DNA of 64,000 nucleotides from Deltaproteobacteria bacterium. Lineage in GTDB: Bacteria > Myxococcota > Myxococcia > SLRQ01. Location: NCBI GenBank assembly GCA_029210625.1, contig JARGFU010000003.1:62001-126000 (forward strand). Reading direction: 5' to 3'. The translations under genes and the position numbers were made by a program. The notes under the pieces were generated by a model, which was not told where the DNA came from, made no database searches, and was given only the letters and a program-made list of their open reading frames with translations. The number at the start of each line of letters is the position of its first letter. Position 1 is the stretch's first letter. Of this stretch, positions 53,830 through 63,919 are shown piece by piece.

Positions 53830-56800
53830 TCAGGAGTGGTAGGGCTCGGGCTGCTCCTCGGGCGGGATCGGCTTGATGATCTGGGCGCTCCCCTCGCGTC
53901 CGTAGAGCTCGATCGTGAGGGGATCGTCGAAGCGGATGCACCGCACCGTCGCGCTCTCGGCCCGGGCGGGTCGGGAGTCGAGCCAGGCGCGATCGAGGAA
54001 GCCGTCGGCCCGGGAGGGATCGTCGATGCCGCCCGCGACCGTCAGGTAGCCGATGCGCAGGGAGGTGATGTTCAGGAAGAAGTGGGTCCCCTGGGAGGGC
54101 TCGACCGCGCGGGTGCCGAAGGGCACCTCGATGATCGTGCGCGCCCCGGCGATCTGCTCCCAGTCCACCGGGATCCCGAGGGCGGGGTCGGAGGTGCCCC
54201 AGCGACCCGGGCCGATGAGGAGGTAGGGGCGGCCCTCCTCCATGAGCTGGCGGTTGATCCCGCCCACCTCCTGCGCGACCGAGGGGGTGCTGAAGGCGTC
54301 GAGCTCGTTGGAGGTGACGTAGACCACGTCCCGCACGTCCCGCATCACGCCGTGCCCGAGGGCCTGGGTCGTCCGGCAGAGGAGCTGCTCGGGCCGCACG
54401 TCGGTCAGCTCCTCGGTGCCGTCGGCGAAGGAGCGGGCGATCATCGGGCGGATCTGGAGGAGGGAGAGCGAGGGCGGCTCACGCTTGCGGCCGCGCACGT
54501 GCTTGCCGTGGTCGCCGGGATCGACGGCAAACTCGATCTCGACGTCGCCGCCGAGCGCCCGGCGGAAGCGGCGGAGGATGTCCAGCATCGCCGGCGCGAC
54601 CGGGATGGTCTCGTACTTCAGGATGTTGTTCATCGTGACCACCCGCGGGCCGGTGGCGGTCAGGGTGTCGCGGATCAGGTCGTCGGCGCGATCGTAGACG
54701 CTCGCGACCAGCGCGAGGGTGCCGTCCTCCTCCGCCGCGGAGAGGGAGTGGAGGCGCAGGTTCGACTCGGGGCCCGCGCTGAAGTCGACCTCCTCCTGGG
54801 ACATGTCCAGGGCGTAGAAGGCCCGCTGGGTGCCCTTGGCCATGGAGCTGGCCGAGGCGAACTGGGGCAGGACGGTCGGCGAGCCCGGCGAGAAGCGCAG
54901 GCAGGAGCCCCCCGAGACGACCAGGTGGCCCAGCCCGAGGGCCATGACCATGGCGCCGTCCTCCGCCTCCTGGGGCGGGATCGGATAGAAGTTGTAGGAC
55001 TGCGCCACCCCGGCGAGCTGCGGGTAGAAGCGGTCCCCGTGGCGCCGCCCCACGACCTCCTGGATGACGATGCCCATCTTCTCCTCTTCGGGAGAGTGGG
55101 GGGTGTTCCGGAAGTAGGAGCGAGCCGCGGGCGCGAAGGTCGAGGCGTAGACCGCCCTCACCGCGCAGCAGATCTCCCGGAAGCGCACCTCGGGGTCGGG
55201 GTGGGAGTTGGGCAGGATCCAGGTGGCGTAGATGCCGGCGAAGGGCTGGAAGCGCGAGTCCTCCAGCAGGCTGGAGCTGCGCACGGCGATGGGGCCGTCG
55301 AAGCGCGCCGTCGCCGAGCGCAGGTCCTCCCGGAGATCGTGGGGGAGGTCGGTCTTCAGGAAGTCGGTGACCAGCTCGGCCTCGGTGCCGTTGGTGAGGA
55401 GCGAGCTGGAGGTGCCGTGCCGCTCCATGAAGACGTCGAAGGCGTCGGTGCCCAGCATCAGCGCCCGCGGCACGCGCACCTGGATGCCGGGGTAGCGATC
55501 GGCCAGGGCCTTGCGCTGCACCTGGCTGGAGAGGAAGGCGATGCCGCGTCCCTTACCGCCCATGGAGCCGCTGGAGAGGCGCAGCACGGCGCCGCCACGC
55601 TCGCGGCCGCGGCCGGTGTTGTAGTCGGTGATCATCCCCGCGGCCTCGTCGGCCCGGGCGTTGGCCAGCACCTCGATGAGGAAGGCCCGCATCTCCTCCA
55701 CGTCCTCGAAGTCCGTGGTCAGGCGAGGACGCACGAGCTCGGCCTGGGGGAACATGCTCCGGGCCTTCAGCCAGAGGGAGAAGTGGTTGTGCTTGGCGTG
55801 GTAGGAGACCGACCCGGCGGGGACGTCGCGCAGGGTGCGCTCCATCTCGTAGACGTCGCGGGCGCGCGCGACCTCCTGGCCGTTGGGGAGGCGGAAGACG
55901 AAGTCGCCGAAGCCGAGCCCCTCCCGGAGGAAGTTCCGGATCTGGGCCAGGAGCTGGGGCGAGTTCTTGTCGACGTAGGCGCAGCCGAGCTCGGCGGCGT
56001 AGTGCGCGTTCTCCTGCTCGGCCGACTGCATCAGGATCGGCAGGCCCAGATCCTCGGCCCGGACCCTCCGCACGAGATCGAAGCCGGCCACGGCGTTCTT
56101 CTTCCCTTCCTTGGGGAAGCGCACGTCGGTGATGAGGGCCATCAGGCTCTCGCGGAACTCCTCGTAGAGGCTGATGGCCGCCTCGTAGTTCGTGGCCAGG
56201 AGGATCTTCGGGCGCGCCTTCAGGCGCATCAGCTTGTGGAGGGGGTTCACGCCCTCGGCGATGAGGGAGGCCGCGTGGCGCAGCAGCTCCGGGAAGAGGA
56301 GGGCCAGGAAGGTCGAGTAGCGGCGGACCGAGTCCTCGACCACGATGATCACTTGCAGGCCGGCCCGCTTGGTGTCGTAGGCGGCGTTGCGGTGGTCCTC
56401 GATCAGCTTGATCCCCGACATGAGGATCTGGGAGTTGCCCGTCCACTGGAGGACCGCGTCCACCAGCGGCGGCCAGACCCCGCCCGGGCACTGCTGGCGA
56501 TCCCCCTCGTCGAAGGTGAGGAGGATGATGGGCAGGGTCTGGAAGGCGCCCTTCACCATCTCGCTGAAGGTGGTCGCGTCCATGTCGGCGAGGCGGACCA
56601 CCGTCACCACCAGGTCGAAGCGCCGCTCGCGCAGGAGCTGGAGCGCCTTCTCGCCGGTGGAGGTGTGGATGATCCGCGGCGCCTGGGAGAGGTTGAGCTC
56701 CGAGTATTGCGAGAAGAGCCGCTCGGTGAGGCGCCCGTCCTCCTCCAGGATGAAGGCGTCGTAGACCGGGGAGACCAGGAGCACCTCCCGGATCCGGTAG

Positions 56801-56868
56801 GGCATCAGGTCATGGAAGCGGAGGAAGAAGGGCTCGCTGACCGGCGGCTGCGTGGCGTGCTCGGACAT
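53830..56868 (-). CDS. PEP/pyruvate-binding (PPDK N-domain) protein with two receiver-like domains
   Basis: 1012 residues from [10 protein letters not shown]; upstream frame lies over gdhA. Two receiver-like regions are at about 20-135 ([30 protein letters not shown]) and 150-290 ([49 protein letters not shown]). The rest resembles the ATP-grasp domain of pyruvate phosphate dikinase: [45 protein letters not shown] and LLQIRPM. The phospho-His and PEP-binding domains of full dikinases are missing, so it is probably a kinase-like or signalling protein. It begins 5 bases after gdhA, suggesting control of carbon/nitrogen flow. Confidence 0.75.
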   Translation of the reverse strand: MSEHATQPPVSEPFFLRFHDLMPYRIREVLLVSPVYDAFILEEDGRLTERLFSQYSELNLSQAPRIIHTSTGEKALQLLRERRFDLVVTVVRLADMDATTFSEMVKGAFQTLPIILLTFDEGDRQQCPGGVWPPLVDAVLQWTGNSQILMSGIKLIEDHRNAAYDTKRAGLQVIIVVEDSVRRYSTFLALLFPELLRHAASLIAEGVNPLHKLMRLKARPKILLATNYEAAISLYEEFRESLMALITDVRFPKEGKKNAVAGFDLVRRVRAEDLGLPILMQSAEQENAHYAAELGCAYVDKNSPQLLAQIRNFLREGLGFGDFVFRLPNGQEVARARDVYEMERTLRDVPAGSVSYHAKHNHFSLWLKARSMFPQAELVRPRLTTDFEDVEEMRAFLIEVLANARADEAAGMITDYNTGRGRERGGAVLRLSSGSMGGKGRGIAFLSSQVQRKALADRYPGIQVRVPRALMLGTDAFDVFMERHGTSSSLLTNGTEAELVTDFLKTDLPHDLREDLRSATARFDGPIAVRSSSLLEDSRFQPFAGIYATWILPNSHPDPEVRFREICCAVRAVYASTFAPAARSYFRNTPHSPEEEKMGIVIQEVVGRRHGDRFYPQLAGVAQSYNFYPIPPQEAEDGAMVMALGLGHLVVSGGSCLRFSPGSPTVLPQFASASSMAKGTQRAFYALDMSQEEVDFSAGPESNLRLHSLSAAEEDGTLALVASVYDRADDLIRDTLTATGPRVVTMNNILKYETIPVAPAMLDILRRFRRALGGDVEIEFAVDPGDHGKHVRGRKREPPSLSLLQIRPMIARSFADGTEELTDVRPEQLLCRTTQALGHGVMRDVRDVVYVTSNELDAFSTPSVAQEVGGINRQLMEEGRPYLLIGPGRWGTSDPALGIPVDWEQIAGARTIIEVPFGTRAVEPSQGTHFFLNITSLRIGYLTVAGGIDDPSRADGFLDRAWLDSRPARAESATVRCIRFDDPLTIELYGREGSAQIIKPIPPEEQPEPYHS

Positions 56869-56873
56869 CAATC

Positions 56874-58211
56874 CTAGACGACGCCCTGGTCGATCATCGC
56901 GTTGGCGATCTTGATGAAGCCCGCGATGTTCGCGCCGCGGACGTAGTCGATGTAGTCGCGGTCGCGGCCGTGCTCCACGCAGGCGCTGTGGATCGCGGAC
57001 ATGATCTGGTGCAGCCGCCCGTCGACCTCGTCGGCGCCCCAGGAGAGGTGCATCGCGTTCTGGCTCATCTCCAGCCCGGAGACGCCGACGCCGCCGGCGT
57101 TGGCGGCCTTGCCCGGGGCGAAGAGGATCTCGGCGGCCTGGAAGACGTCCACGCCCTCCGGCTCGGTGGGCATGTTCGCGCCCTCGACGACGCAGAAGCA
57201 GCCGTTGTCCACGAGGGTCTTGGCGTCCTTGCCGTTGAGCTCGTTCTGGATCGCGCAGGGCAGGGCGATGTCGACCGGCACCTCCCAGGGGCGCTTCCCG
57301 GGGACGAAGGTCGCGCCGAACTTGTCGGCGTAGGGCTTCACCTCGTCCTTGATGCCCAGGCGCATCACCTTCATGTAGTCGATCTTCTCGCCGGTCACGC
57401 CCTCGGGATCGTGGACGTAGCCGTCGGGGCCCGAGAGAGTGACGACCTTGCCGCCGAGCTGGGTGACCTTCTGCACCGCACCCCAGGCGACGTTGCCGAA
57501 GCCGGAGACGGCGACGGACTTGCCCTCGAGGGAGTCGTCGCGCATGGCGAGCATCTCCTGGACGAAGTAGGCGACGCCGAAGCCGGTCGCCTCCGGCCGC
57601 AGGAGGGAGCCGCCCCACTCGACGCCCTTGCCCGTGAGCGCGCCGTCGAACTTGCGGGTCAGCCGCTTGTACTGCCCGAAGAGGAAGCCGATCTCGCGGC
57701 CGCCGACGCCGATGTCACCGGCGGGCACGTCGATGTCCGGGTCGATGTGCCGGTAGAGCTCGTTCATGAAGGACTGGCAGAAGCGCATGATCTCGTGGTC
57801 GCTCTTGCCCTTGGGGTCGAAGTCGGCCCCGCCCTTGCCGCCGCCCATGGGCAGGGTGGTCAGGGAGTTCTTGAAGACCTGCTCGAAGGCGAGGAACTTC
57901 AGCACGCCGAGGTCGACGCTGGGGTGGAAGCGCAGGCCGCCCTTGTAGGGGCCGATGGCGCTGTTCATCTCGATCCGGTAGCCGCGGTTGACGTGGACCT
58001 CGCCCTTGTCGTCGACCCAGGGGACCCGGAACATGATGACCCGCTCGGGCTCCACCAGGCGCTCCAGGATGTTGGCGCTGCGGTAGGCCGGGGTCGTCTC
58101 GATGAGGGTCTCGACGGACTCGACCACTTCCTTCACGGCCTGATGGAACTCGGGCTGTGCGGGGTTCTTGGCGACGAGACGCTCCATGAAGGCATCGAGG
58201 TGGGTGGACAT
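56874..58211 (-). CDS. gdhA: Glutamate dehydrogenase (GdhA type)
   Basis: 445 residues, the size of hexameric bacterial GdhA (about 447). N-terminal YRSANILERLVEPERVIMFRVPWVDD; catalytic Lys in LPMGGGKGGADFDPKGKSD; VPAGDIGVGGREIGFLFGQYK; GSLLRPEATGFGVAYF; Rossmann motif GFGNVAWGA; end VRGANIAGFIKIANAMIDQG. It interconverts glutamate with 2-oxoglutarate and ammonium; the family is usually NADP-linked. Ribosome site AGAGGATCCGACC lies before the ATG. It is probably co-transcribed with the PEP/pyruvate-binding protein gene. Confidence 0.96.
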   Translation of the reverse strand: MSTHLDAFMERLVAKNPAQPEFHQAVKEVVESVETLIETTPAYRSANILERLVEPERVIMFRVPWVDDKGEVHVNRGYRIEMNSAIGPYKGGLRFHPSVDLGVLKFLAFEQVFKNSLTTLPMGGGKGGADFDPKGKSDHEIMRFCQSFMNELYRHIDPDIDVPAGDIGVGGREIGFLFGQYKRLTRKFDGALTGKGVEWGGSLLRPEATGFGVAYFVQEMLAMRDDSLEGKSVAVSGFGNVAWGAVQKVTQLGGKVVTLSGPDGYVHDPEGVTGEKIDYMKVMRLGIKDEVKPYADKFGATFVPGKRPWEVPVDIALPCAIQNELNGKDAKTLVDNGCFCVVEGANMPTEPEGVDVFQAAEILFAPGKAANAGGVGVSGLEMSQNAMHLSWGADEVDGRLHQIMSAIHSACVEHGRDRDYIDYVRGANIAGFIKIANAMIDQGVV

Positions 58212-58315
58212 CGGTCGGATCCTCTGTTGGGCAGGACGGGCGCGGGTCTTGGCCAGCGCCAGCGGGGGGTGGGAGTGAGTCCAGGTGCGGGTACCGTCGT
58301 CTCCGAGAGACAGGC

Positions 58316-58321
58316 TACACT
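58316..58321 (+). promoter_or_regulatory. -10 box of a putative leaderless promoter
   Basis: TACACT, 7 bases before the GTG start at 58329. Confidence 0.45.
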
Positions 58322-58328
58322 CTCGCAT

Positions 58329-59975
58329 GTGGGCGACCTGGCCGGAACACCGTGGCAGCCACCGCGGTGTGGATTCCTGGAGCAGCCCAGCCCCCTGCTC
58401 CGGCTGCCCGCCGGAGCCGTGAGGGAGGCGGGGGAGGCCGCGATCTCGGTGAAGCGGGACGACCTCCTGCCGGGCCTCCACGGGGGCACCAAGGTGCGGA
58501 AGCTGGACCTGCTCCTGGCCTCGCCGCCCTTCGACACCGCGGCGGGCTGGGTCTCGATGGGCGCCATCGGTTCGGGCCACGTCCTGGGGCTCGCCGAGGC
58601 CGCCCGGGAGCGGGGCGTCCCGCTCACCGCCTACCTCTTCGACGAACCCTACGGCCCGCACGTGGAGGAGAACCTGGCGGCGCTGGCCTCCTGCGGGAAG
58701 CGGCTCGGAGCCGCCCTGCGCCTGGTCTTCGTCGGCAGCCGCGCCGGCCTCCTCCTGCGGCCCCCCTGGCCCCTGCTCCGCCGGACGATCGGCGGGGCCG
58801 CGGTGGTGCCGCCGGGGGCGACCCTGCCCCGGGCCATGGTGGGCACCGTCCTGGGCGGGCTGGAGCTGGCCCGGCAGATCGACGCCGGAGAGCTCGAGCC
58901 CCCCGACCGGATCTACCTGCCGGTCGGGACCGGCGGGACCGCCGTCGGAATCGCCCTCGGCCTGGGGCTGGGGGGCCGGCCGATCCCCGTGCACGCGGTG
59001 GCGGTGGTGGAGCACCTCCTGCTCCCGGCCCGACGCCTGCGCGCGCTCGAGGGGCTGCTCCGGCGGGAGCTGGCGGCCCTGGGGACCCCCGGCCTGGAGG
59101 GCCTGGAGGCCGCGCCCCTCGTCCTGCGTCGGGGGTACCTCGGGCGGGGCTACGGTCACGTCACGCCCGAGGGGCTGGCCGCCTGCGCCGCGCTCGCGGA
59201 TCCCGGGGCCCGGTTGGCCCTGGAGCCGATCTACACCGGGAAGGCCGCCGCTGCGCTCCTGGAAGACGCCCGGGCGGGCGCCACCCGGCGGCCCCTGCTC
59301 TGGAACACCCACCGCGGCGTGCTGCCGGCGCCCGAGCCCGGCTGGCGCGAGCACCTCCCGCCGGCGCTGCGCGGGCACCTCGCGCACCCCGGCCGGGGCC
59401 GTCGCCGCTTCCTCGTCACGGCGGGCGTCGGCGCCGCTGGGCTCCTCGGCGCCGGGCGGCTGGCCTGCACCGGGCGCCGTCCGGGCTTCGGCGACGGGAG
59501 CCTCACGGCCCGGGAGGCCACCATCTTCGCGGCCGCGGTGCAGGCCCTCCTGCCCCCGGCCCCGATCGAAGAGCTGGTCGATCGGATCGTCGCGGCGGCC
59601 GACGCCTACGTCGCCACCTTCCCGCAGGGCCGCCGCCTGGAGGTGCACGGGATGCTCTTCGCGGTGGAGCAGGCCCCCCTCCTGGAGGGACACCTCTCGC
59701 GCTTCTCCGAGCTGCCGCTGCCGGAGGCGTCGGCCTACCTCGCCGCCCTGCGGGCCAGGCCGGACCTCCTGGGGGACGCCGGGCGCGGGCTGCGCGATCT
59801 CTGCCTCCTGGCCACCTACACCCGGCCCGAGATCTGGGAGGCCATCGGCTACACCGGACCCTGGGAGCAGCGCCCGCTCGACGCGCCGCCCCCCCTGGAG
59901 GCCCGGCGAGGCCCCTACGCGGACTACGCCGACCTGCGCGCCTCCGAGGGGGAGAGCCCGGAGGGGTGGTCGTGA
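58329..59975 (+). CDS. PLP-dependent desulfhydrase/ACC deaminase-like enzyme fused to gluconate dehydrogenase subunit 3-like domain
   Basis: 548 residues from GTG 58329; an ATG two bases earlier is out of frame. Residues about 15-335 form a fold-type II PLP enzyme: VKRDDLLPGLHGGTKVRKLD (PLP Lys in the GGxKxRKLE-type motif), GAIGSGHVLGLAEAARERG, YLPVGTGGTAVG, LEPIYTGKAAAAL. At about 355-377 comes a Tat-like motif RGRRRFLVTAG followed by a hydrophobic run ending LAC. Residues 385-548 (LTAREATIFAAAVQALLP, RFSELPLPEASAYLAAL, IWEAIGYTGPW) match the small subunit of gluconate 2-dehydrogenase-type enzymes. The next gene codes for its expected GMC partner. Either a true fusion or a lost boundary between two genes. 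Confidence 0.75.
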   Translation: MGDLAGTPWQPPRCGFLEQPSPLLRLPAGAVREAGEAAISVKRDDLLPGLHGGTKVRKLDLLLASPPFDTAAGWVSMGAIGSGHVLGLAEAARERGVPLTAYLFDEPYGPHVEENLAALASCGKRLGAALRLVFVGSRAGLLLRPPWPLLRRTIGGAAVVPPGATLPRAMVGTVLGGLELARQIDAGELEPPDRIYLPVGTGGTAVGIALGLGLGGRPIPVHAVAVVEHLLLPARRLRALEGLLRRELAALGTPGLEGLEAAPLVLRRGYLGRGYGHVTPEGLAACAALADPGARLALEPIYTGKAAAALLEDARAGATRRPLLWNTHRGVLPAPEPGWREHLPPALRGHLAHPGRGRRRFLVTAGVGAAGLLGAGRLACTGRRPGFGDGSLTAREATIFAAAVQALLPPAPIEELVDRIVAAADAYVATFPQGRRLEVHGMLFAVEQAPLLEGHLSRFSELPLPEASAYLAALRARPDLLGDAGRGLRDLCLLATYTRPEIWEAIGYTGPWEQRPLDAPPPLEARRGPYADYADLRASEGESPEGWS

Positions 59976-61492
59976 TCTTCGACGCCCGCGACCTGCGGCT
60001 GCCGGGGCGCCTGGAGGCCGACCTCTGTGTCGTCGGCTCGGGGCCGGGGGGCGCCACCGCGGCGATGGTCGCGGCCGAGGCCGGGCTGCGGGTCGTGGTG
60101 CTGGAGGCGGGCGAGCTCGTCACCCCCTCGATGGCCCGGCAGCGGGAGGAGGTGATGCTCCCGCGCCTCTACTGGGAGAGCGGCAGCCGCACCACCCTCG
60201 ATCGGCGAGTGCACGTGCACCAGGGCCGGGGGGTCGGGGGCAGCGCCCTGCACAACCTCAACCTCATCAAGCGGATCCCCGACGCCCTCCTCGAGCGCTG
60301 GCGGGCGGCCGGGCGGCTCGAGCACCTCGGTCTGCCGGTCTGGCACGCGCTCTACGAGGAGCTCGAGGCCCTGCTGGAGGTGAAGGAGATCCCGGCCGAC
60401 GAGCGCAGCCCCCACAACCTCCTCCTGAAGGCGGGGGCCGAGGCGCTGGGCTGGCGCTCGGGGCCGCTCTCCCACAACCGCACGGGCTGCAAGCGCAGCG
60501 GCTTCTGCGAGCTCGGCTGCGCCTACGACGGGAAGAACAACCCCCTGAAGAAGATGGCTCCGCGGATCGTGGCGGCCGGGGGCACGATCCTCACCTGCGT
60601 CCAGGCGGTCCGCCTGCGGCAGGAGGGGGGGCGCGCCCGGGGCGTGGAGGCCGTGGTGCGCGCGCCCCTGGGCGGCGCGGTCCTCGGGCGGGTGGAGATC
60701 GTGGCCCCCCGGGTCTGCCTCTCGGCCTCGGCCACCGGCACGGCGGCGCTCCTGCTGCGCTCGAGGGTGCCCGACCGCAGCGGGCGCACCGGGCAGGGCC
60801 TCCACCTCCACCCCGGGGTCTTCGTGGCCGGCGAGTTCGAAGGGCTGATCGAGGCCCAGAACGGGGTCCCCCAGAGCTGGGAGTGCACCGAGTGGCTGGA
60901 CCTCGCCTCGGAGGAGGGGCACGGCCTCTGGCTGATCCCCTCCTTCGCCCACCCGGGCGGCGCGGCGACGATGATGCCGGGGGCCGGCGAGGAGCACTTC
61001 ACGATGATGGAGCGCTACCCGCACCTCGCGGTCTTCTCCGCCATGCTCCACGACCGCAGCGAGGGGAGGGTGGCGCCGGAGGGGGACCTGGGCCTGACGA
61101 TCCGCTACCGGCCGGGCCGGGAGGATCGGCGGGAGCTGGCCCTCGGGCAGTGGGCCTGCGCGCGCCTGCTGCTGGCCGCCGGCGCCCGCCGGGTGCTGGT
61201 CCCCGAGTCACCGGCCCGGAGCTTCGAGACGCCGGAGGCCATCGAGGTGCTCCGGCAGGGCGAGCCCCCGGAGCACTTCCCCGGCCTCACCGCCGTGCAC
61301 CCGATGAGCACGGTGGCGATGGACGACGATCCCACCCGGGGCCCGGTGGACAGCCGCGGCAAGCACCACGGCCTCGAGGGCCTCTGGGTCGCGGACGGCT
61401 CGCTCTTCCCGACCAGCGTCGGAGTGCCGCCCCAGCTCTCCATCTACGCGATGGGGCTGCACGTGGGGCGGCACCTGGTGGCCGCCGGCTAG
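59972..61492 (+). CDS. GMC-family FAD oxidoreductase (alcohol/sugar oxidase type)
   Basis: 506 residues from GTG 59972, overlapping the previous stop as GTGA after a gaggggtgg ribosome site. FAD motif VVGSGPGGATAAMVAAEAG; HQGRGVGGSALHNLNL; Cys group GCKRSGFCELGCAYDGKNN, typical of long-chain alcohol/cholesterol oxidase-like members. The C-terminus has HPMSTVAMDDDP and GLWVADGSLFPTSVGVPPQLSI, where the usual catalytic Asn of NPQLTI is Pro. No signal peptide; it may be exported with the Tat-like part of its partner. The stop TAG lies in a CTAG shared with the converging gene. Confidence 0.85.
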   Translation: MIFDARDLRLPGRLEADLCVVGSGPGGATAAMVAAEAGLRVVVLEAGELVTPSMARQREEVMLPRLYWESGSRTTLDRRVHVHQGRGVGGSALHNLNLIKRIPDALLERWRAAGRLEHLGLPVWHALYEELEALLEVKEIPADERSPHNLLLKAGAEALGWRSGPLSHNRTGCKRSGFCELGCAYDGKNNPLKKMAPRIVAAGGTILTCVQAVRLRQEGGRARGVEAVVRAPLGGAVLGRVEIVAPRVCLSASATGTAALLLRSRVPDRSGRTGQGLHLHPGVFVAGEFEGLIEAQNGVPQSWECTEWLDLASEEGHGLWLIPSFAHPGGAATMMPGAGEEHFTMMERYPHLAVFSAMLHDRSEGRVAPEGDLGLTIRYRPGREDRRELALGQWACARLLLAAGARRVLVPESPARSFETPEAIEVLRQGEPPEHFPGLTAVHPMSTVAMDDDPTRGPVDSRGKHHGLEGLWVADGSLFPTSVGVPPQLSIYAMGLHVGRHLVAAG

Positions 61493-63792
61493 CCGCCCGG
61501 GGTGATCACCACGATGTTCTTCAGGTCCAGGCCGCCCGGGTAGCCGTAGGAGACCGACCAGTCGAAGCCGTAGACGGTGAGGCCGACGGTGCTGGAGGCG
61601 TCCAGGCGGTGGGTGCCGTCGAGGACCGGGATCCGGCCCACCTGGTAGGCGGTGCTGCCCACCGGCACCCAGCCGTTGGGCGGGCTGACCGGGATCCCGT
61701 CGAGGAGCACCGTGGTGCCGGCGGTGCGCACCACGTTGATGTAGTCCTCCACGAAGGTGGTCGGGGTGATGAAGGAGTAGCTGTCCTTGAACTGCTGCAC
61801 CGGGATCGCGAGGATCATCGTGGGGTCGCCGGTGTTCTGCTTGCGGTTCGGATCCCCGCCGGTCACCTCGATGCCCGGGAAGAACTGGGCCACCATCACC
61901 GGGTGATCCTGATCCTGGCTGGTGACCAGGAAGTCCTCGGCGGTCGCGAACTCGAAGACCTCACCGGCGTTCAGGGTCTGGGCTGGGGCCACCGTGGAGG
62001 GCTCGAAGCTCAGGGTCGTGCCGTCCGCCGCCGCCAGGATCCGCCAGACGTCGCCCATCGGGTTGTTCAGGTAGTTGCTCCTCCCGCCGAGGTAGGTGCT
62101 GCCCCAGTTGGCGAAGGGGAAGAGCTGCTGCTCGAGGTGGTCGCAGGCCTGCTGGTCGAAGGGCACGAAGTGGCAGTCGGCGCCGCCGTAGACGGCCACC
62201 GGCTGGGTCGACTCGATGAGGGAGCCCGAGAGATCGGACTGCGGGAAGTTGAGGTGGTCCCGCCCGCTCAGGGGGTTGGTCGAGCGCACCTCGGTGCCGA
62301 AGGCCCGGGAGGCCAGCTGCATCACCTCGAACTGCTGCAGGTCGAAGACCACCGTGTCGCCGGGATCGGACTCGGGGAGCCCGCCGCCGGCGGCGATCGC
62401 GCCGCTCAGGCGCACCGTGACGGCGGTCGTCCCCGGCTGGGTCGCCACGATGGAGACCACCGCTGGCAGGTCGATGGTGAAGGGCGGCCGGGGGAAGTCC
62501 GGGATCTCCATCTGGATGTGGGGCGCGGCCATCGCCAGGTAGCGCGAGGCCGGCGTGTCGGCGGGGTCGCCGAAGACGTGGGTGGGCAGCAGGAGGGAGG
62601 CGTCGTTGGAGTAGGAGTAGAGGTTGCCCCGGATGTGGTTCGAGAGGGGGTTGAACTGGTAGGCGGTGACCGGCACCGAGCTGATCAGCTGGTAGGCGAT
62701 GGCGCCGCTCAGGGTCCGGGAGGTGCCCGTGGTGTTGTCGTAGGCGTCCAGGCCGTTCCAGGGCAGGTAGAGGGTCGCGAGCTGACCCCCGGCGACGGTG
62801 GCGGTGGCCACCGGCGTCAGGTTGCCCGCCTCGAAGACCGAGACCTGGGCGGTGGTGCCGATATTCGGGTTGGAGACGACGACGGCGTACTCGGCCTGGA
62901 ATTCCGGGTCCATGCCGGAGCTCGAGATGATGGTCGGCCAGTACTCGCAGCCGATGTAGTTGTTGATCGAGGCGGCGGCCTGGCAGAGGTCCACGCACTG
63001 GTCGAGGATGCAGGTGGCGCCGCTCGCCGCGCAGGCCTCCTGGATGGTGAACCCGTCGCCGGTCGAGTTGCAGAGCACCAGGTTGTCCCCCTGGCAGCTC
63101 AGGGTGTCGGGGTTGCAGCTGGTGATCACGCACTCCCCGACCGTGGGGTCGCAGAAGCCGTTGGTGCAGACCGTGGGGACCCAGGCGGTGCCGGTGCTGT
63201 TGCAGACCTGCTGGGTGCTGCCGTCCACGCACTCGGTGACGTAGGGGGTGCAGGCCAGGCAGACGCCGCCGCTGCAGGTGCCGCCGGTGGCCGCGCAGTC
63301 CACGTCGGTGGTGCCCGAGCCGTCGGGCAGGCAGGTCTGGGCGACCTCGCCGTTGCAGGAGGTCGCGCCCGGCGCGCAGGCGACGCAGGCCGAGTCCAGG
63401 CAGATGGGGGTCTGGGGGTCGCAGGGGGCGCGCTCCCAGGAGAGCTCGTCCGCCGCGCAGGTCTCCACGGTCTGGGTTCCGTCGAGGGCGCAGCGCACCT
63501 CGGCCGCCGTGCAGATCGGGGGCAGGGGGTCGCAGCGGCCGGTCAGCAGGTTGCAGGACTCGGTGGTCGCGCAGGTGGTGTCGTCCACACAGGGATCCTG
63601 GCAGGCGCCGGCCACGCAGATCTGCGGGTCACACTCCGAGTCCGCGAGGCAGCCCGCGCCGCCGTCCCCCCCGCCACCGTCGACGGAGGCGTCGGGCGTC
63701 CCGCCGTCGGCCGTGCCGGTCGGCTCCTTCGGGCAACCGGAGAGGGTGAGCAGACACACCAGACCCAGACACGACAGCAGTTTCATCCCCAT
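61489..63792 (-). CDS. Cys-rich lipoprotein with IgGFc-binding-like domain
   Basis: 767 residues from ATG 63792; ATG 63786 is an alternative. The signal MGMKLLSCLGLVCLLTLSGC carries a lipobox. A Gly/Asp linker (ADGGTPDASVDGG) precedes a Cys-rich stretch of short disulfide modules (about 48-275; CVDGSTQQVCNSTGTAWV and similar repeats). The second half (about 290-767) matches the IgGFc-binding protein domain: YAVVVSNPNIGTTAQVSVFE, SVPVTAYQFNPL, ESTQPVAVYGGADC, FITPTTFVEDYINVVR. This architecture is frequent in Myxococcota; likely a surface adhesin. Confidence 0.88.
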   Translation of the reverse strand: MGMKLLSCLGLVCLLTLSGCPKEPTGTADGGTPDASVDGGGGDGGAGCLADSECDPQICVAGACQDPCVDDTTCATTESCNLLTGRCDPLPPICTAAEVRCALDGTQTVETCAADELSWERAPCDPQTPICLDSACVACAPGATSCNGEVAQTCLPDGSGTTDVDCAATGGTCSGGVCLACTPYVTECVDGSTQQVCNSTGTAWVPTVCTNGFCDPTVGECVITSCNPDTLSCQGDNLVLCNSTGDGFTIQEACAASGATCILDQCVDLCQAAASINNYIGCEYWPTIISSSGMDPEFQAEYAVVVSNPNIGTTAQVSVFEAGNLTPVATATVAGGQLATLYLPWNGLDAYDNTTGTSRTLSGAIAYQLISSVPVTAYQFNPLSNHIRGNLYSYSNDASLLLPTHVFGDPADTPASRYLAMAAPHIQMEIPDFPRPPFTIDLPAVVSIVATQPGTTAVTVRLSGAIAAGGGLPESDPGDTVVFDLQQFEVMQLASRAFGTEVRSTNPLSGRDHLNFPQSDLSGSLIESTQPVAVYGGADCHFVPFDQQACDHLEQQLFPFANWGSTYLGGRSNYLNNPMGDVWRILAAADGTTLSFEPSTVAPAQTLNAGEVFEFATAEDFLVTSQDQDHPVMVAQFFPGIEVTGGDPNRKQNTGDPTMILAIPVQQFKDSYSFITPTTFVEDYINVVRTAGTTVLLDGIPVSPPNGWVPVGSTAYQVGRIPVLDGTHRLDASSTVGLTVYGFDWSVSYGYPGGLDLKNIVVITPGG

Positions 63793-63798
63793 CCCGGT

Positions 63799-63804
63799 AC
63801 CCTA
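63799..63804 (-). promoter_or_regulatory. -10 box of a putative leaderless promoter (minus strand)
   Basis: TAGGGT on the minus strand, 6 bases before the ATG at 63792, favouring that start. Confidence 0.45.
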
Positions 63805-63861
63805 TCAAATCGCCGATGGCTGAAAGCTGATAGCTGACAGCTGACAGCAGGAAACGAGCAA

Positions 63862-63890
63862 CGGCCGCCCCGGAACCTCCGGAGCGGCCG
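63862..63890 (-). terminator. Strong hairpin, likely terminator of the outer-membrane protein gene
   Basis: On the minus strand, CGGCCGC-TCCGGA pairs with TCCGGG-GCGGCCG with one mismatch, followed by TTGCTCGTTT. It sits 30 bases after the stop of the partial gene at the window end. Confidence 0.55.
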
Positions 63891-63919
63891 CAGAAGCCGT
63901 GAACGGCGCAGAACGCCGA

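Noticed and set aside
53710-56877. Long plus-strand open frame opposite the PEP/pyruvate-binding gene
   Set aside because: Composition-driven (Gly/Val/His/Asp), no recognisable motif, while the minus-strand gene has clear domains.
58327-58360. ATG at 58327 as start of the PLP-enzyme fusion
   Set aside because: It is out of frame with the PLP domain; the GTG two bases later is in frame and at the right distance from the TACACT box.
63826-63851. Short agctgacagctgac repeats near the right end
   Set aside because: Only two to three imperfect copies between two genes; too little to call a functional repeat.
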